A stretch of DNA of 64,000 nt from CAWHQZ01 sp963831645 (GCA_963831645.1 CAWHQZ010000017.1:496001-560000); one strand, 5' to 3'; shown: positions 1 through 10,006, counted from the stretch's first letter. The notes: a model not told the origin generated them from the sequence alone. A program made the numbers and translations.

Positions 1-90
1 CGAGAAAACGGCTTTCCGTGGCCTCCCTCGTGCCCACACGTTTTCTCCGCAGTCTCAACAGAACCAGCTCGAGGGTTGGAGAGAAGATCG

Positions 91-453
91 ATGGATGAGC
101 TCGACCGGCTCGAGGCGGAAGCCAACCGGCGAAGCACCGCGCTGGCGAGGGCGGCTTCCCGCCTCGCGCGCAGGTTCCAACCGCTCCGGCTGGCGGACGA
201 GACGTTGGGGCGCCTCGGGCCGGCCAGTGAAGTTGTGGAGCGTGCTTCGCGCGTCATGCACCGTCATCCGGTCGTCGCCGCTGCATTCGCAGCAAGTGCC
301 GCATTTCTCGGCTGGCAGTTAGTGCGCAGCGGCAGTCTCGCCCGACACCCGGGTTCCCGGCGCATCATTTCGTCCCGCCGGCAGGGCCCTGGTTCCCGGC
401 CCAGGCTCGTGCCCGCCCGTCCCATTCACTCAAACGAAGGAGCAGAAGCATGA
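91..453 (+). CDS. small membrane-anchored protein of unknown function
   Basis: A 120-residue protein starting at the ATG preceded by a GGAGAG ribosome site at 78-83. The first 30 residues are charged and helix-prone (MDELDRLEAEANRR), and one hydrophobic segment lies near residues 65-80 (HPVVAAAFAASAAFLGW). The layout recalls small DUF3618-type proteins, but I do not assign a family. Its stop overlaps the next start by four bases (ATGA), so the two are probably translationally coupled. The C-terminal third is basic and low in complexity. Confidence 0.55.
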   Translation: MDELDRLEAEANRRSTALARAASRLARRFQPLRLADETLGRLGPASEVVERASRVMHRHPVVAAAFAASAAFLGWQLVRSGSLARHPGSRRIISSRRQGPGSRPRLVPARPIHSNEGAEA

Positions 454-1136
454 CAACCCCCCGCCAAGGCAAATCAGGCCGCCGATCAGCTCGCAACGAA
501 CGGGCCGGCAATGGCCGCTATTCGCTTGCCCGCAACATCAATGGCCTCGGAAACAGCGCACAACAGGCGCTGCGCGCAGGCCGCGAGGCGATGACTTCGG
601 CATACGGTATGGCATCGAGCGGCCTATCGCGGTCGCTGCCGAGAGCCCGAGCCATGGTTCCACACACCCCGCGCAATCTGCAGCGGATGGTCGACAACAA
701 TCCACTCCTCATCGGGGTGATCGGCATAGGCGTCGGCCTGTTGCTTGGAGCGCTGATGCCCACGAGCGTATCGAGCCTGTCGCCGCAGCCGCCAGCCAGG
801 AAAAGCAGCCGCGGGCGCCGGTCGGGAGTTGCCAAGCGCCGCCGTTCCGCAACCCGGCGGGGAAAGCCGCGCCCGTCCGCTCAGGCTGGCAAAACAGTCG
901 AACCAGCCGGCTGCCGCCGATCGGTGAACGCGCGGTCCCTATTGGGTCTCCGCTTGCGCGGGGATGACGATAACAGCGCAGCAGCGGTTGAAATTCACGA
1001 TTGGGTCCCCGCTTGCGCGGGGACGACGACTCGCCGGTTCGTCATCCCCTCGAACGAGGGATCCAATGAAGCAGCGCAGCAGCGGCGCGGCTCAAGCGGC
1101 CTCCTGATTGACGAAGCTTTCGGCAAGGGAGGATAG
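450..1136 (+). CDS. small membrane protein with a C-terminal tail derived from palindromic repeats
   Basis: The first 145 residues look like a real protein: a basic, Ala/Arg-rich N-terminus and one strong hydrophobic segment after DNNPLLIGVIGIGVGLLLGA, followed by an Arg/Lys/Ser-rich tail. This is the layout of small envelope-anchored DUF883/DUF3618-like proteins; function is unknown. From about base 940 the frame runs through three copies of an intergenic palindromic element, so the last 60 or so residues (RSLLGLRLRGDDD, WVPACAGTT and similar) are probably not conserved protein. The original stop may have been lost by insertion of the repeats. It is coupled to the upstream gene by an ATGA overlap. 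Confidence 0.5.
   Translation: MTTPRQGKSGRRSARNERAGNGRYSLARNINGLGNSAQQALRAGREAMTSAYGMASSGLSRSLPRARAMVPHTPRNLQRMVDNNPLLIGVIGIGVGLLLGALMPTSVSSLSPQPPARKSSRGRRSGVAKRRRSATRRGKPRPSAQAGKTVEPAGCRRSVNARSLLGLRLRGDDDNSAAAVEIHDWVPACAGTTTRRFVIPSNEGSNEAAQQRRGSSGLLIDEAFGKGG
942..1066. repeat. cluster of three REP-like palindromic elements
   Basis: Two direct copies at 942-970 and 1001-1029 share TTGGGTC(T/C)CCGCTTGCGCGG followed by GGA(T/C)GACGA. Each contains a hairpin with arms CCCCG/CGGGG (TCCCCG-type) around CTTGCG. A third, inverted and more diverged copy lies at 1041-1066 (GTCATCCCCTCGAACGAGGG). Such short palindromic repeats are common between genes in Hyphomicrobiales. Here they lie inside an open frame. 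Confidence 0.7.
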
Positions 1137-1580
1137 CTTCTCGTCGGCGGCTTTCTCTTCTTCGAGCGTTTCCTGCAGCAGTCCCTGGACGCCGTTGAGG
1201 TCAAGTTCGCGAGCCCAGCTTATGAGCGTCCCGTAGCGCGCGATCTCATAGTGCTCCACCGACTGGGCCGACATGATGATGCCGGCATCCAGCGCGCGTT
1301 CGTCATCCACCTCCTGCATCAGCTCGCTCGCCTCTTTCACGAGGCCGGTCATCGCTTCGCATTTCTTGCCCACCGGCTTGTGCTCGATCTCGGCGAAGAC
1401 CTCCTCGAGCCGGGAAATCTGGCCCTCGGTCTCGGTCAGATGATTCTGCAGCGCCGCCTTGAGCTCAGGCGAAACGGCCTTCTTGACCATCCTGGGCAAT
1501 GCTCTGACGATCTGTTTTTCGGCGTTGTACACGTCCTTCAACGTCTCGATGAAAAGGGAATGCAGGTCGGTGACTGGCAT
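1092..1580 (-). CDS. YciE/YciF ferroxidase family protein (DUF892)
   Basis: The 162-residue length and the pattern fit the YciE/YciF (DUF892) family of ferritin-like four-helix proteins. The start reads DLHSLFIETLKDVYNAEKQIVRALPRM, the second helix pair has LKAALQNHLTETEGQISRLEEVF, and SVEHYEIARYGTLISWA follows in the third helix. Conserved Glu and His residues (AEKQ, LTETEGQ, VEHYE) are those expected to bind a di-iron site. Family members are stress-induced and probably handle iron or peroxide; the substrate is not established. The ATG at 1580 follows an AAAGGA ribosome site. It is a single gene, downstream of and convergent with the small membrane proteins. Confidence 0.85.
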   Translation of the reverse strand: MPVTDLHSLFIETLKDVYNAEKQIVRALPRMVKKAVSPELKAALQNHLTETEGQISRLEEVFAEIEHKPVGKKCEAMTGLVKEASELMQEVDDERALDAGIIMSAQSVEHYEIARYGTLISWARELDLNGVQGLLQETLEEEKAADEKLSSLAESFVNQEAA

Positions 1581-1679
1581 GGCGGGCGTCCTTTCAAGGT
1601 TGGAAAAGAGGGGGTTGCCTCAGCGACCAAAAGTCGGAGTGTGGCCGAATGTTCCGGCGCGACGCGAATTTCCCGTGGT

Positions 1680-3855
1680 TCAGTTCACGAAATCGCCGCG
1701 CCGCTCGGTAATGCGCTCATAGAACGGACGCAGCGTCAGCCAGCCGTGCCGCTCGACCTTCTCGAGGCACTTGGCCAGCGCCCGCTTGGTGGCCGGACCT
1801 TCGCCCGATGCCAGGTGGCGGATCAGGGTCTCGTGGAATGCGGCGAGCTCCCAGAAATCGGGCGAAGCGGCCAGGTCCCGGTCGCCGACCAACACATAGA
1901 GCCGCTGGCGGGCGCTCTTGCCCTTGAGCTCGAGGTGGCCGGCCTCGAGCATCGCCATCTCCTGGAGAGCGGAGGCGGAGGAACTCCGAAACAACGATGT
2001 CGTGGCCCAGGTTCTTGGAGGCGCTTTCGATGCGGGCGGCGACGTTGACCGCGTCGCCGACAGCGGAGTAGTTGAAGCGCGTTTCGGCGCCCATGTTACC
2101 GACGCAGGCAAGTCCGGTGTTGATGCCGATCCCCATGCCGATCTCGGCGGAGTCGCCGAGACGCCATTTGAGATTGAAGGCGTCTTCGGCATTCAGCTTC
2201 CGCAGCGCCATGCGCATCTCGAGCGCCGCACTGGCGGCGCGCCTGGCATGGTCGGGCACGTCGACGGGAGCGTTCCAGAACGCCATGATGGAATCGCCGA
2301 TGAACTTGTCGAGCGTGCCTTCTTCCTTGATGATCGGCCGGCTGAGCTCGTTCAGAAGCTTGTTCATCATGTCGACCAGCTCGGTCGGACTCAGGACCTC
2401 GCTGATCGAGGTGAAGCCGCGCACGTCCATGAACATGAGCGTCAGCTGGCGTTCGTCGCCGCCGAGCTTGAGGGCGTCGGGCGTCGCCTCGATGCGCTGG
2501 AGGAGGGAGGGCGCCAGATATTGGGAAAAGGCCCGTCTGATGGTTCGCCGCTCGCGGTCGCTGACGAGAAAGCGGAAAGAGGTCATGGCGAACAACGTGG
2601 CGAGCGCGCCCGCCACCGGCATGGTCGGATCGATCAGAAACTGGTTGTAGCGGAAGGCAGCCCAGGAAGCGGCGGCACCCGCTACGACAATCGCCGCACC
2701 GGCCACAAGGCCCATCAGGGGGCCGACCGTGCTGGCGATAATGATGACCAGCACGCCTAGCGCCACCAGCAGAGCGATCTCGAGCCCGTCCGCCCAGTCG
2801 GGACGTGACAGGAAGGTCGATGACAGGATCTGCTCCACCGCCTGGGCATGGATGGAAACGCCGGGCACGGCATCGCCAAGCGACGTGTTGCGGATATCCA
2901 GCAGTCCGGCAGATGAAGTGCCAACAAATACGATGTGATTTTCAATCTTGCTGCGCGTGGCGGGTGCTTCGTAATCCTCGAGGATCGTCTTCACCGATAC
3001 AAAACGATCGGGCCGTTCCTCGGAGTAATACATCCACAGTCCGCCGCTCGCCGTGGTCTTGACCTCGACATCGCCGACCCGGACGGAGGCGATCGAGCCT
3101 TCGACCTCAGGGGCGTTGGTGACGAGGTATGTCGAGGCCCCTTGCGCCACACGTAGCGCCTCGAGCGCCAGAGAGGGATAGAGCGTCTGCCCGTCGCTCA
3201 CCAGCATCGGCACGAGACGCACCACCGAGGTAGCGCGTGGATCGAAGCTGACGTTACCGATGCCGGCGGCCGCTTCCTGCAGGGGCCGGAGAAGCGGTGT
3301 GATGCGGGAAAACTGCGGCGGCGCCGAAACCGGACTTTCACCCGTCGAGGCGAAACCTGCCTTGACCACCGGCATCTTGTTGTCCCCGCGCGTCGCCATG
3401 GCGAAGCCGAAGATGACCGGCTTGTCCTTGACGGATTCGGCGAACAAGGCATCGCTGTCGGGCAGGGCCATGCCGGCCGCCAGGCCTCCCGTCCTCTGCA
3501 GATAGTCGCGAATCGTCGGCTCCCTGACGATTTCGGCAGGCGACATGCGGTCGGGTTCGGCGAACAGCACATCGAATACGATGGCGCTGGCGCCCAGCCC
3601 CGACAGGCGCTCGACGAGCTCCGCCAGCCGGGTGCGCGGCCATGGCCATTGGCCGTAGGCCTTCAGGGAATCTTCGTCGATGTCGACGATGCGAACCGGC
3701 GCCTCGATGTATTCGCGCGGCGACAGGCGCTGGAACTGATCAAAGGCGGTGTCGCGGATGGTTCTGATGATGAACGGGTCCGACCATCTGAGCGCGGCGA
3801 ATGCAGCTACCACTGCAAGCCCGACGAGGATGGAATAGATGCTCGACTTCTTCAC
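1680..3855 (-). pseudogene. CHASE2-domain class III adenylate/guanylate cyclase, frame broken near 1980
   Basis: A membrane cyclase that would make cAMP or cGMP from ATP or GTP. The N-terminal helix (MKKSSIYSILVGLAVVAAFAAL) is followed by an extracytoplasmic CHASE2 sensor (DEDSLKAYGQWPWPR, SAIVFDVLFAEPD), three membrane segments near residues 360-430, and a cyclase domain. Catalytic features are present: metal-binding Asp in MFMDVRGFTS and in FIGDSIMAF, the purine-side Lys in TLDKFIGD, and the NVAARIE helix. The frame opened at 3855 stays intact to about base 1980, then slips. The natural C-terminus (ALQEMAMLEAGHLELKGK...RGDFVN) continues in another frame to 1680. About 95 C-terminal residues are affected, outside the catalytic core. 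The start overlaps the MBL-fold gene by four bases. Confidence 0.85.
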
Positions 3856-4766
3856 GCGATGAACTCCATGCCTTCCCTGGCGAACATGGTATCGCCGCGC
3901 CGGCTGGCCGCATGCCTTTCGATTGCGGCGAGCTCCTTGTCGCTGCGTCCGGGAAAGTGGTGATAGAGCATCAGCTTCTTCACGTCAGCGGCATCCGCCA
4001 ACCTCACCGCTTCCTGCCACGTTGAATGGCCGAAACCACGGTAGCAGGCATATTCCTCGTCGGTGTACATCGAATCGTAGATGACGACATCGGATCCCCC
4101 GACGAAGCCCACCAGCGCGGGATCAGGCCCGCCCTCGAGGTGCTCGACATCGCTGATGTAACAGGCCGACTTGGCGCCGAAGCCGATCCGGTAGCCGACC
4201 GCGCCCCCGGGATGATTCAACGGCACCGTCGCGGCCCTGATCCCATCACCGAGATCTAGCAGGTCGCCGGCAGCGAAGTCGCGGTAGCTGACGCAGGCCC
4301 GAAATGACGACGGTCTGACCGGGAAAAAGGGTGGTCGCAGGAAGTCGGCAATCATCTTGCGGGTTGCATTCACCCCCGGTCGGTGCCCGGACCAGAACTG
4401 GATAGCGTAACCTTGCGTGTACGCAGGAGTGAAGAAAGGCAGGCCCTCGATGTGATCGAAGTGGCAATGGCTGAACAGGAGGTCGACGGATTTCTCCGAC
4501 CGCGCCACTAGCGCGTCGCCCAGCGCGCGGATGCCCGAGCCTGCGTCGATGATGATGGTTCGCCGGGCGCAGGTGATCTCGACGCAGGCAGTATTGCCGC
4601 CAAAGGCCAGCGTATCGGGCCCGGGAGAGGGGATGCTGCCGCGCACACCCCAAAACCTCAGGCGCAACTGTTCCTGTCCGATCGCCAATAGCTGGTACCG
4701 TCGATTCCGCTGTGCCCTCTCGCCCAACAGTAGCGGTTCTGACGGCACCCGCCAACCGTTACGCAC
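3852..4766 (-). CDS. metallo-beta-lactamase-fold hydrolase, candidate cyclic-nucleotide phosphodiesterase
   Basis: A cytoplasmic MBL-superfamily enzyme of up to 304 residues. The metal motif HCHFDHIEG (HxHxDH) is intact, further ligands lie in NHPGGAVGY and SDVEH, and the last His is in the C-terminal YHHFPGRSDKEL. The domain opens with RFWGVRGSIPSPG, typical of a broad MBL group near PhnP and RNase Z-like phosphodiesterases. The extreme start is uncertain: the frame opens with GTG at 4766, but conserved sequence begins only near residue 34. The stop overlaps the cyclase start (ATGA), so the two are coupled. That context suggests it hydrolyses the cyclase product; this is inference, as the family has many substrates. 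Confidence 0.8.
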   Translation of the reverse strand: MRNGWRVPSEPLLLGERAQRNRRYQLLAIGQEQLRLRFWGVRGSIPSPGPDTLAFGGNTACVEITCARRTIIIDAGSGIRALGDALVARSEKSVDLLFSHCHFDHIEGLPFFTPAYTQGYAIQFWSGHRPGVNATRKMIADFLRPPFFPVRPSSFRACVSYRDFAAGDLLDLGDGIRAATVPLNHPGGAVGYRIGFGAKSACYISDVEHLEGGPDPALVGFVGGSDVVIYDSMYTDEEYACYRGFGHSTWQEAVRLADAADVKKLMLYHHFPGRSDKELAAIERHAASRRGDTMFAREGMEFIA

Positions 4767-4863
4767 GCAGCGCCCCAGCGATTTCGGCCATGCGAAAAAC
4801 AGCGGATTTCAGGGTCTTTCGCGCCGGTGGACGGTCGTTCAGCGCCATGCCAATGTCGCCCGC

Positions 4864-7089
4864 GTGACGAATCTGATCCAGCCCGCGGCAAGGCTGTTCA
4901 CTCCCAGCAATCTGCTCCCCAGCCTCGTGTCGGGCATGCTGTGCGGCATCGTCATCATCGTTGCAGCCGCCTCTCAAGCGGCCTTCATCTTCACCGGTCC
5001 GCTCGACGTCCACCTGCCGATAGGCATCGGGATCGCGCTGTTCGCCAGCGCGGTCGTGGCCGCGGTGATCGCCCTGCGCTCCAGTGTGCCGGGAATGATC
5101 GGCGCTCCCCAGGAGGTGCCGCTCGCCTCGCTGGCCATCATCGCAGCAGCGGTGTCGGAAGCGCTCGCGGACAGCGCCGGCGAACATGAAACCCTGGTGA
5201 CGGTCGTGGCGGCGATCGGCGTGGCAAGCGTGCTCGCCGGAGTGTCCTTCTATCTCATGGGTTACTTCCGGCTCGGACGCCTCATCCGCTTCATCCCGTT
5301 TCCGGTCATCGCCGGGTTTCTGGCCGGCACCGGCTGGCTCATCGTGCGCGGCTCGATCGGCGTCATCGCCGGCGATGCCGACATCCTTTCCGACCTGGAA
5401 GCCCTGCGTCAGCCCCATATCCTGCTCAAGCTCGCGCTGGCGATCGGCTTCATCGCTCTTATTTCCTTTCTTTCGCAGAGGACGCATTCGAGCATCGCGC
5501 TGTCGACCACGGTAATTGCCGCCACCATTCTCTTCCACCTGGTCTCGTTCATCACCCAGACGCCGTTCGATGATCTGAGGGATACGGGCTGGGTGATCGA
5601 TCTGCTCGGTGATCGGCCGAGTCTGTGGCCGCCTCTGGAACTCTCCGACTTTGCGTTCATCCGCTGGCCGGCCATCGCCGGACAATGGCTCAACATCCTG
5701 TCCCTGGTCGCGCTCTCGAGCCTCGCCGTCCTCATGCATGCAAGCGGTCTCGAGCTGGCGCTGCACCGCGACATCGATCTCGACAAGGAACTGAGAGTAG
5801 CCGGCTCGGCGAATGTGATCTCGGGGTTGGGCGGCGGTTTGACCGGCTTTCAGACACTTGGGCTGACGCTGCTCGGCCACCGCCTCGGCGGCCTCGACCG
5901 GGTTGTCGGCATCATCGTGGCGGTCATGTGCGTGGTGTTCCTCACCGTGGGCGCCACGTTCCTGACCTTCGTGCCGAAACCGCTGTTCGGGGCGCTGCTG
6001 CTCTGGGTCGGCGCAAGTCTCATCCTCGACTGGCTCATCCTGACGTTCCGGCGGGTCACCGCGGCCGAATACGCCATCATCTGCGCAATCCTGCTGATCA
6101 TCGTGTTCGTGGGGCTGTTGCCGGGAATCGTCTTCGGCATCATTGCCGGGCTGTTCCTGTTCGTGGTCGACTACAGCAAGATCGACGTCGTCAAGAACGC
6201 CCTCACCGGCGCTGAATTCCACTCCAACGTGGATCGCTCCGAGGAGCGTCGCCAGTTTCTCGAAAAACACGGCGCCGCCATTCTCATCTATCGCCTGCAG
6301 GGTTTCGTGTTCTTCGGAACCGCCGACCGGTTCCGCGAGCAGGTGGTGGAACGCCTGCAGGCGCCCGGCGAGCAGCCGGTGAGCTATCTCGTCATCGACT
6401 TCTGGCGCGTTACCGGCATCGATACTTCCGCCGTCGTGAGCTTTCGCAAGATGGCGCACTTCGCGCGCCAGCGCGAGGTGACGATCGTGCTCACCGGCCT
6501 CAATGCCGAGACCCAGAGGGCCTTCGAAAGATCGGGACTGAGTCCTGACGCGGGGCGGTTGCTGCTGTCGTTTTCCGATCTCGATCGCGGCGTCGAGTGG
6601 TGCGAGGACCAGCTGTTGAGCAGGCTCAGCAACAGCGGCGAGGGCGCCGGCTATTCGATAACCGATGAGCTCGCCCAGCTGGTGGACGACCGCGAGCTCG
6701 CCGCCAAGCTCGCGACCTATCTGCAGCGCAGCGAGTTCGAACCCTTCGCGGTGATGATCGAGCAGGAGTCGCCTTCGGAGGAAATGTATTTCATCGAGTC
6801 CGGCCAGGCGACGGTCGAGCTCAGGGGAGCGGGCGATGCGCGCATCCGTCTCAAGACGCTGGGACCGGGCGCCATCGTGGGCGAAATCGCGTTCTACCTC
6901 GGCGGCACCAGGACGGCCTCGGTCGTGGCGCGCAGCAAGGTGGTGGCGTGGCTCTTCAGCCGCACGGCCCTCGCCAAGGCGCAGAGGGAAGCCCCCGAGG
7001 TCGCGGTCGCCTTCCACAAGGGCATGGCATCGATGCTCGCCGGGCGGCTGTCGAGCACCAACCGGCTGGTGCAGTTCCTGATGAACTAG
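4864..7089 (+). CDS. SulP-family anion transporter with STAS and cyclic-nucleotide-binding domains
   Basis: An inner-membrane transporter of about 741 residues counted from the GTG at 4864; a longer upstream frame overlaps the divergent gene and is unlikely. Residues 20-440 form the many-helix SulP core (LASLAIIAAAVSEALA, FLAGTGWLIVRGSIGV). A STAS domain near 460-580 has VIDFWRVTGIDTSAVVSF. A C-terminal cyclic-nucleotide-binding domain near 620-735 contains a phosphate-binding-cassette-like GEIAFYLGGTRTAS with the expected Glu and Arg. SulP proteins carry sulfate, bicarbonate or dicarboxylates; the substrate cannot be told here. The gene faces the cyclase/MBL pair across about 100 bp, suggesting direct gating by a locally made cyclic nucleotide. 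Confidence 0.88.
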   Translation: MTNLIQPAARLFTPSNLLPSLVSGMLCGIVIIVAAASQAAFIFTGPLDVHLPIGIGIALFASAVVAAVIALRSSVPGMIGAPQEVPLASLAIIAAAVSEALADSAGEHETLVTVVAAIGVASVLAGVSFYLMGYFRLGRLIRFIPFPVIAGFLAGTGWLIVRGSIGVIAGDADILSDLEALRQPHILLKLALAIGFIALISFLSQRTHSSIALSTTVIAATILFHLVSFITQTPFDDLRDTGWVIDLLGDRPSLWPPLELSDFAFIRWPAIAGQWLNILSLVALSSLAVLMHASGLELALHRDIDLDKELRVAGSANVISGLGGGLTGFQTLGLTLLGHRLGGLDRVVGIIVAVMCVVFLTVGATFLTFVPKPLFGALLLWVGASLILDWLILTFRRVTAAEYAIICAILLIIVFVGLLPGIVFGIIAGLFLFVVDYSKIDVVKNALTGAEFHSNVDRSEERRQFLEKHGAAILIYRLQGFVFFGTADRFREQVVERLQAPGEQPVSYLVIDFWRVTGIDTSAVVSFRKMAHFARQREVTIVLTGLNAETQRAFERSGLSPDAGRLLLSFSDLDRGVEWCEDQLLSRLSNSGEGAGYSITDELAQLVDDRELAAKLATYLQRSEFEPFAVMIEQESPSEEMYFIESGQATVELRGAGDARIRLKTLGPGAIVGEIAFYLGGTRTASVVARSKVVAWLFSRTALAKAQREAPEVAVAFHKGMASMLAGRLSSTNRLVQFLMN

Positions 7090-7143
7090 AGGCGGAGGCG
7101 AGGCTTGCTTGGCGCAAGCTGAAAGTGCGATAGGAAGCCCGTG

Positions 7144-8130
7144 ATGACGCTCGCCATCCCGACCATCGGCGATATCGAGGCGGCCCAGCGGCGCTTGGCG
7201 GGCAAGGCCGTCCTCACCCCGCTGATCGAGTCCCAGATGCTCAACGAGGTGGCCGGAGCGCGCGTGCTGTTGAAGGCGGAGTGTCTGCAGCGAACCGGTT
7301 CCTTCAAGTTTCGCGGTGCGTGGAACAGGATTTCGCAACTGGGCCCCGAGGCGCGGAAGGGAGGGGTCGTCGCCTATTCGTCCGGCAACCATGCCCAGGG
7401 AGTGGCGGCGGCCGCCCGGATCAGAAACTTTCCGGCACTCATCGTGATGCCTGCGGACACGCCGCTCATCAAGCAGAACAATACTCGCCAGCTCGGCGCC
7501 GACACTGTTCTCTACGACCGCGCCAGGGACTCGCGCGAAGCGATCGCCCTGGCAATCTGCCGGGAGCGCGGCGCGGTTCTGGTGCCGCCTTTCGAGGATG
7601 CCGACGTCATCGCCGGACAGGGCACGGCTGGCCTCGAGATCGCGGCGCAGTCGGAGGCGATCGGGGCCGCGCCGGACGTCGTGCTCGTGCCGGTCAGCGG
7701 CGGTGGCCTCAGCTCGGGAATCGCCTTGGCGAGCGAGGCGATGCTGCCCCGGGCGGAGGTCTACTGCGTCGAGCCGGAGGGGTTCGATGACTATGCACGC
7801 TCACTGCGTTCAGGAAAGCGCGAACACAACGAGAAGGCCTCGGGCGGGCTGTGCGACGCGCTGATGAGCCATGAACCGGGCGCGACCACGTTTGCGATCA
7901 ACTACCGCCGGCTCACGGGTGGGCTGGTGGTGACCGAGGCGGAAGTCAGGCGCGCCATGCGCTTCGCCTTCAACGTATTGAAGCTGGTCGTCGAGCCCGG
8001 AGGCTCGGTGGCGCTTGCGGCGATCCTGGCGGGCAAAATCGAAACCCGCGGGCGTACCGTCGCGGTGGTGCTCTCCGGCGGCAACGTCGATGCAGATTCG
8101 TTTGTGTCCGTCCTCAGCGAGGCCGACTAA
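7144..8130 (+). CDS. PLP-dependent threonine/serine dehydratase-like enzyme
   Basis: A fold-type II PLP enzyme of 328 residues, the size of short catabolic threonine dehydratases and serine racemases. The PLP lysine lies in GSFKFRGAWN, the Asn-containing cofactor loop in SSGNHAQGVA, and the phosphate-binding Gly loop in VPVSGGGLSSG. A C-terminal SGGNVD closes the domain. There is no ACT regulatory domain. The reaction is probably deamination of threonine or serine to a 2-oxoacid, but relatives act on 3-hydroxyaspartate or in ectoine breakdown, so the substrate is open. ATG at 7144 directly follows a GTG at 7141; AGGAAG upstream serves as ribosome site. It lies 50 bp after the SulP gene and may be cotranscribed. 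Confidence 0.82.
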   Translation: MTLAIPTIGDIEAAQRRLAGKAVLTPLIESQMLNEVAGARVLLKAECLQRTGSFKFRGAWNRISQLGPEARKGGVVAYSSGNHAQGVAAAARIRNFPALIVMPADTPLIKQNNTRQLGADTVLYDRARDSREAIALAICRERGAVLVPPFEDADVIAGQGTAGLEIAAQSEAIGAAPDVVLVPVSGGGLSSGIALASEAMLPRAEVYCVEPEGFDDYARSLRSGKREHNEKASGGLCDALMSHEPGATTFAINYRRLTGGLVVTEAEVRRAMRFAFNVLKLVVEPGGSVALAAILAGKIETRGRTVAVVLSGGNVDADSFVSVLSEAD

Positions 8131-8269
8131 CTGTCGATGGCTTGCGCCCTCTTGCAGCCGAGCGCCAGGGTGGCTCGTGACACAATCCGGAAGTCCAGCC
8201 TGATAGACTCTGCAGAGGGGCGCCAATACAATTCACGCGCCCGTGGCCTCTGGAAAACATTGGCATCCC

Positions 8270-9989
8270 ATGGCCAAAGAACGTGCCTCCCGCCGCCTCG
8301 CCGCGATATTGGCCGCTGACGTACTCGGCTATAGCCGTTTGATGGAGCAGGACGAATCCGGCACGTTGGCTCTGCTCAAGGCTCGGCGGAAGGAGGTGCT
8401 GGAGCCGCTGGTGGCCAAGTATCAGGGCCGCGTGTTCAAGGTCACTGGGGATGGTGTGCTGGTGGAGTTCGGCAGCGCCGTCAACGCCGTCGAGTGCGCT
8501 GTCGATCTGCAGCAGGGTATGGCCGCCGCCAATCGCGATGAACCGGAGGATCGCCGCATCGTCCTGCGCGTCGGCGTCAACCTGGGCGATATCATGGTCG
8601 AAGGCAGCGACCTCTACGGCGACGGCGTCAACATTGCGGCGCGTCTTGAAGGAATCGCGGAACCGGGCGGCGTGCTGGTCTCCGGAACGGCCTTCGACAA
8701 CGTCAGGAACAAGGTCACCGCGGACTTCGAAGATCTCGGCATTCGGACCTTGAAGAACATTGCCGAGCCGGTGCGCGTTTACCGCGTCACTGGCACGCCG
8801 CGGCCCCGGTCGCAGCACCCAAAGCAGTAACGGACAAGCCTTCCATCGCCGTGCTGCCGTTCGACAACATGAGCGGTGATCGCGAGCAGCAGTACTTCAG
8901 TGATGGCGTCACCGAGGACATCATCACCGAGCTGTCTCGGTTTCGCGAGCTGTTGGTCATTGCCCGTAACTCCTCGTTTCGGTACCGGGGCGGGACGACC
9001 GACGTGAAGCGGATTGGGCGGGAGCTCGGGGCCGACTACGTGGTCGAGGGCAGTGTGCGCAAGGCCGCCAATCGCGTGCGAGTCACCGCGCAGCTGATCG
9101 AGGCCGCGAGCGGCGCCCAACTCTGGGCCGAGCGCTACGATCGGGACCTCGAGGGCATCTTCGCCGTCCAGGATGAGGTTGGCGCGACGATCATTGCTAC
9201 ACTCGTTGGCCGGCTCGCCGCACGTGGCGCCGAGCAAGCGCTGCGCAAGCCCCCGCAACTTTGGGCCGCATACGACTACGTCCTCCAGGGGCGGGAGCAG
9301 ATGCAACGATTCGATGGGGAAGCGGCCGCACCTCTGCTGCGCCGCGCGCTCGAACTCGATCCGGGTACGCCCAGGCCCATGCGTGGCTGGCCCGGCCTCT
9401 ATGTCCTTTATTCGGCTCATGGGCGCCGCGAAGATTTGGAAGAGGGCTTACGATGGCGCAGAAAGCGGTGGCGCTCGATCCAATCGATTCGGGCAGCCAC
9501 CGCGCACTCGCCATGATCTACTCGCTGATGCGGCAATACGACCTGGCCGGCGTGCATTACGACCGAGCGATCGCACTCAATCCAAACGACGTAACCGCCT
9601 CGACGTTGCGCGGCCTGTGGCTTGCCTATGTGGGCCGCGGGGAGGAGGCTCTGCGCAGCATGGATGCGGACCTGCGCCGCGATCCGTTCCCGCCTACCTG
9701 GTACTGGGAGTGCCGCGCGATCGCCTTCTTCCAGGCGCGGCGCCACTCCGATGCCATCAAGGCGTTCCAGCAGATGGATCTGCTGCACTGGTGGTGGTCT
9801 TATTGCTACATCGCTGCGTGCCACGCCCACCTTGGAATGGCCGAAGAGGCGAGACGCGCGGGCGCAGAGGTGCTGCGGCTCAAGCCCGATTTCTCGATGC
9901 AGGACGTGGAGCGCGCGGAATACTGGAGAGACCCGGTCGACCTCGAACATCTGAAGAATGGCCTACGCAAAGCGGGCCTCGGCAATTAA
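8270..9989 (+). pseudogene. adenylate cyclase-TolB-TPR protein, broken by several frameshifts
   Basis: The gene reads as a cyclase domain (residues 1-185: RLAAILAADVLGYSRLM, VFKVTGDGVLVEF, YGDGVNIAARLE), a TolB-like segment (AVLPFDNMSGD, YFSDGVTEDIITELSRF) and TPR repeats (MAQKAVALDPIDSGSHRALA, ALNPNDVTASTLRGLW). These pieces lie in different frames. The first shift is near 8800, and others cluster at about 9370-9460, where the TPR part alternates between frames before settling into the frame that ends at 9989. The cyclase catalytic residues are intact. With at least three indels this looks more like real decay than the single-slip genes elsewhere. An IS remnant lies just downstream. Confidence 0.8.
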
Positions 9990-10006
9990 CCGACGCGATT
10001 GACCCT

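Noticed and set aside
4759..7392. 877-codon open frame on the minus strand across the SulP gene
   Set aside because: It is fully antisense to a gene with clear transmembrane, STAS and nucleotide-binding domains. Its translation is His/Asp/Arg-rich without any domain, as expected for the complement of a high-GC gene.
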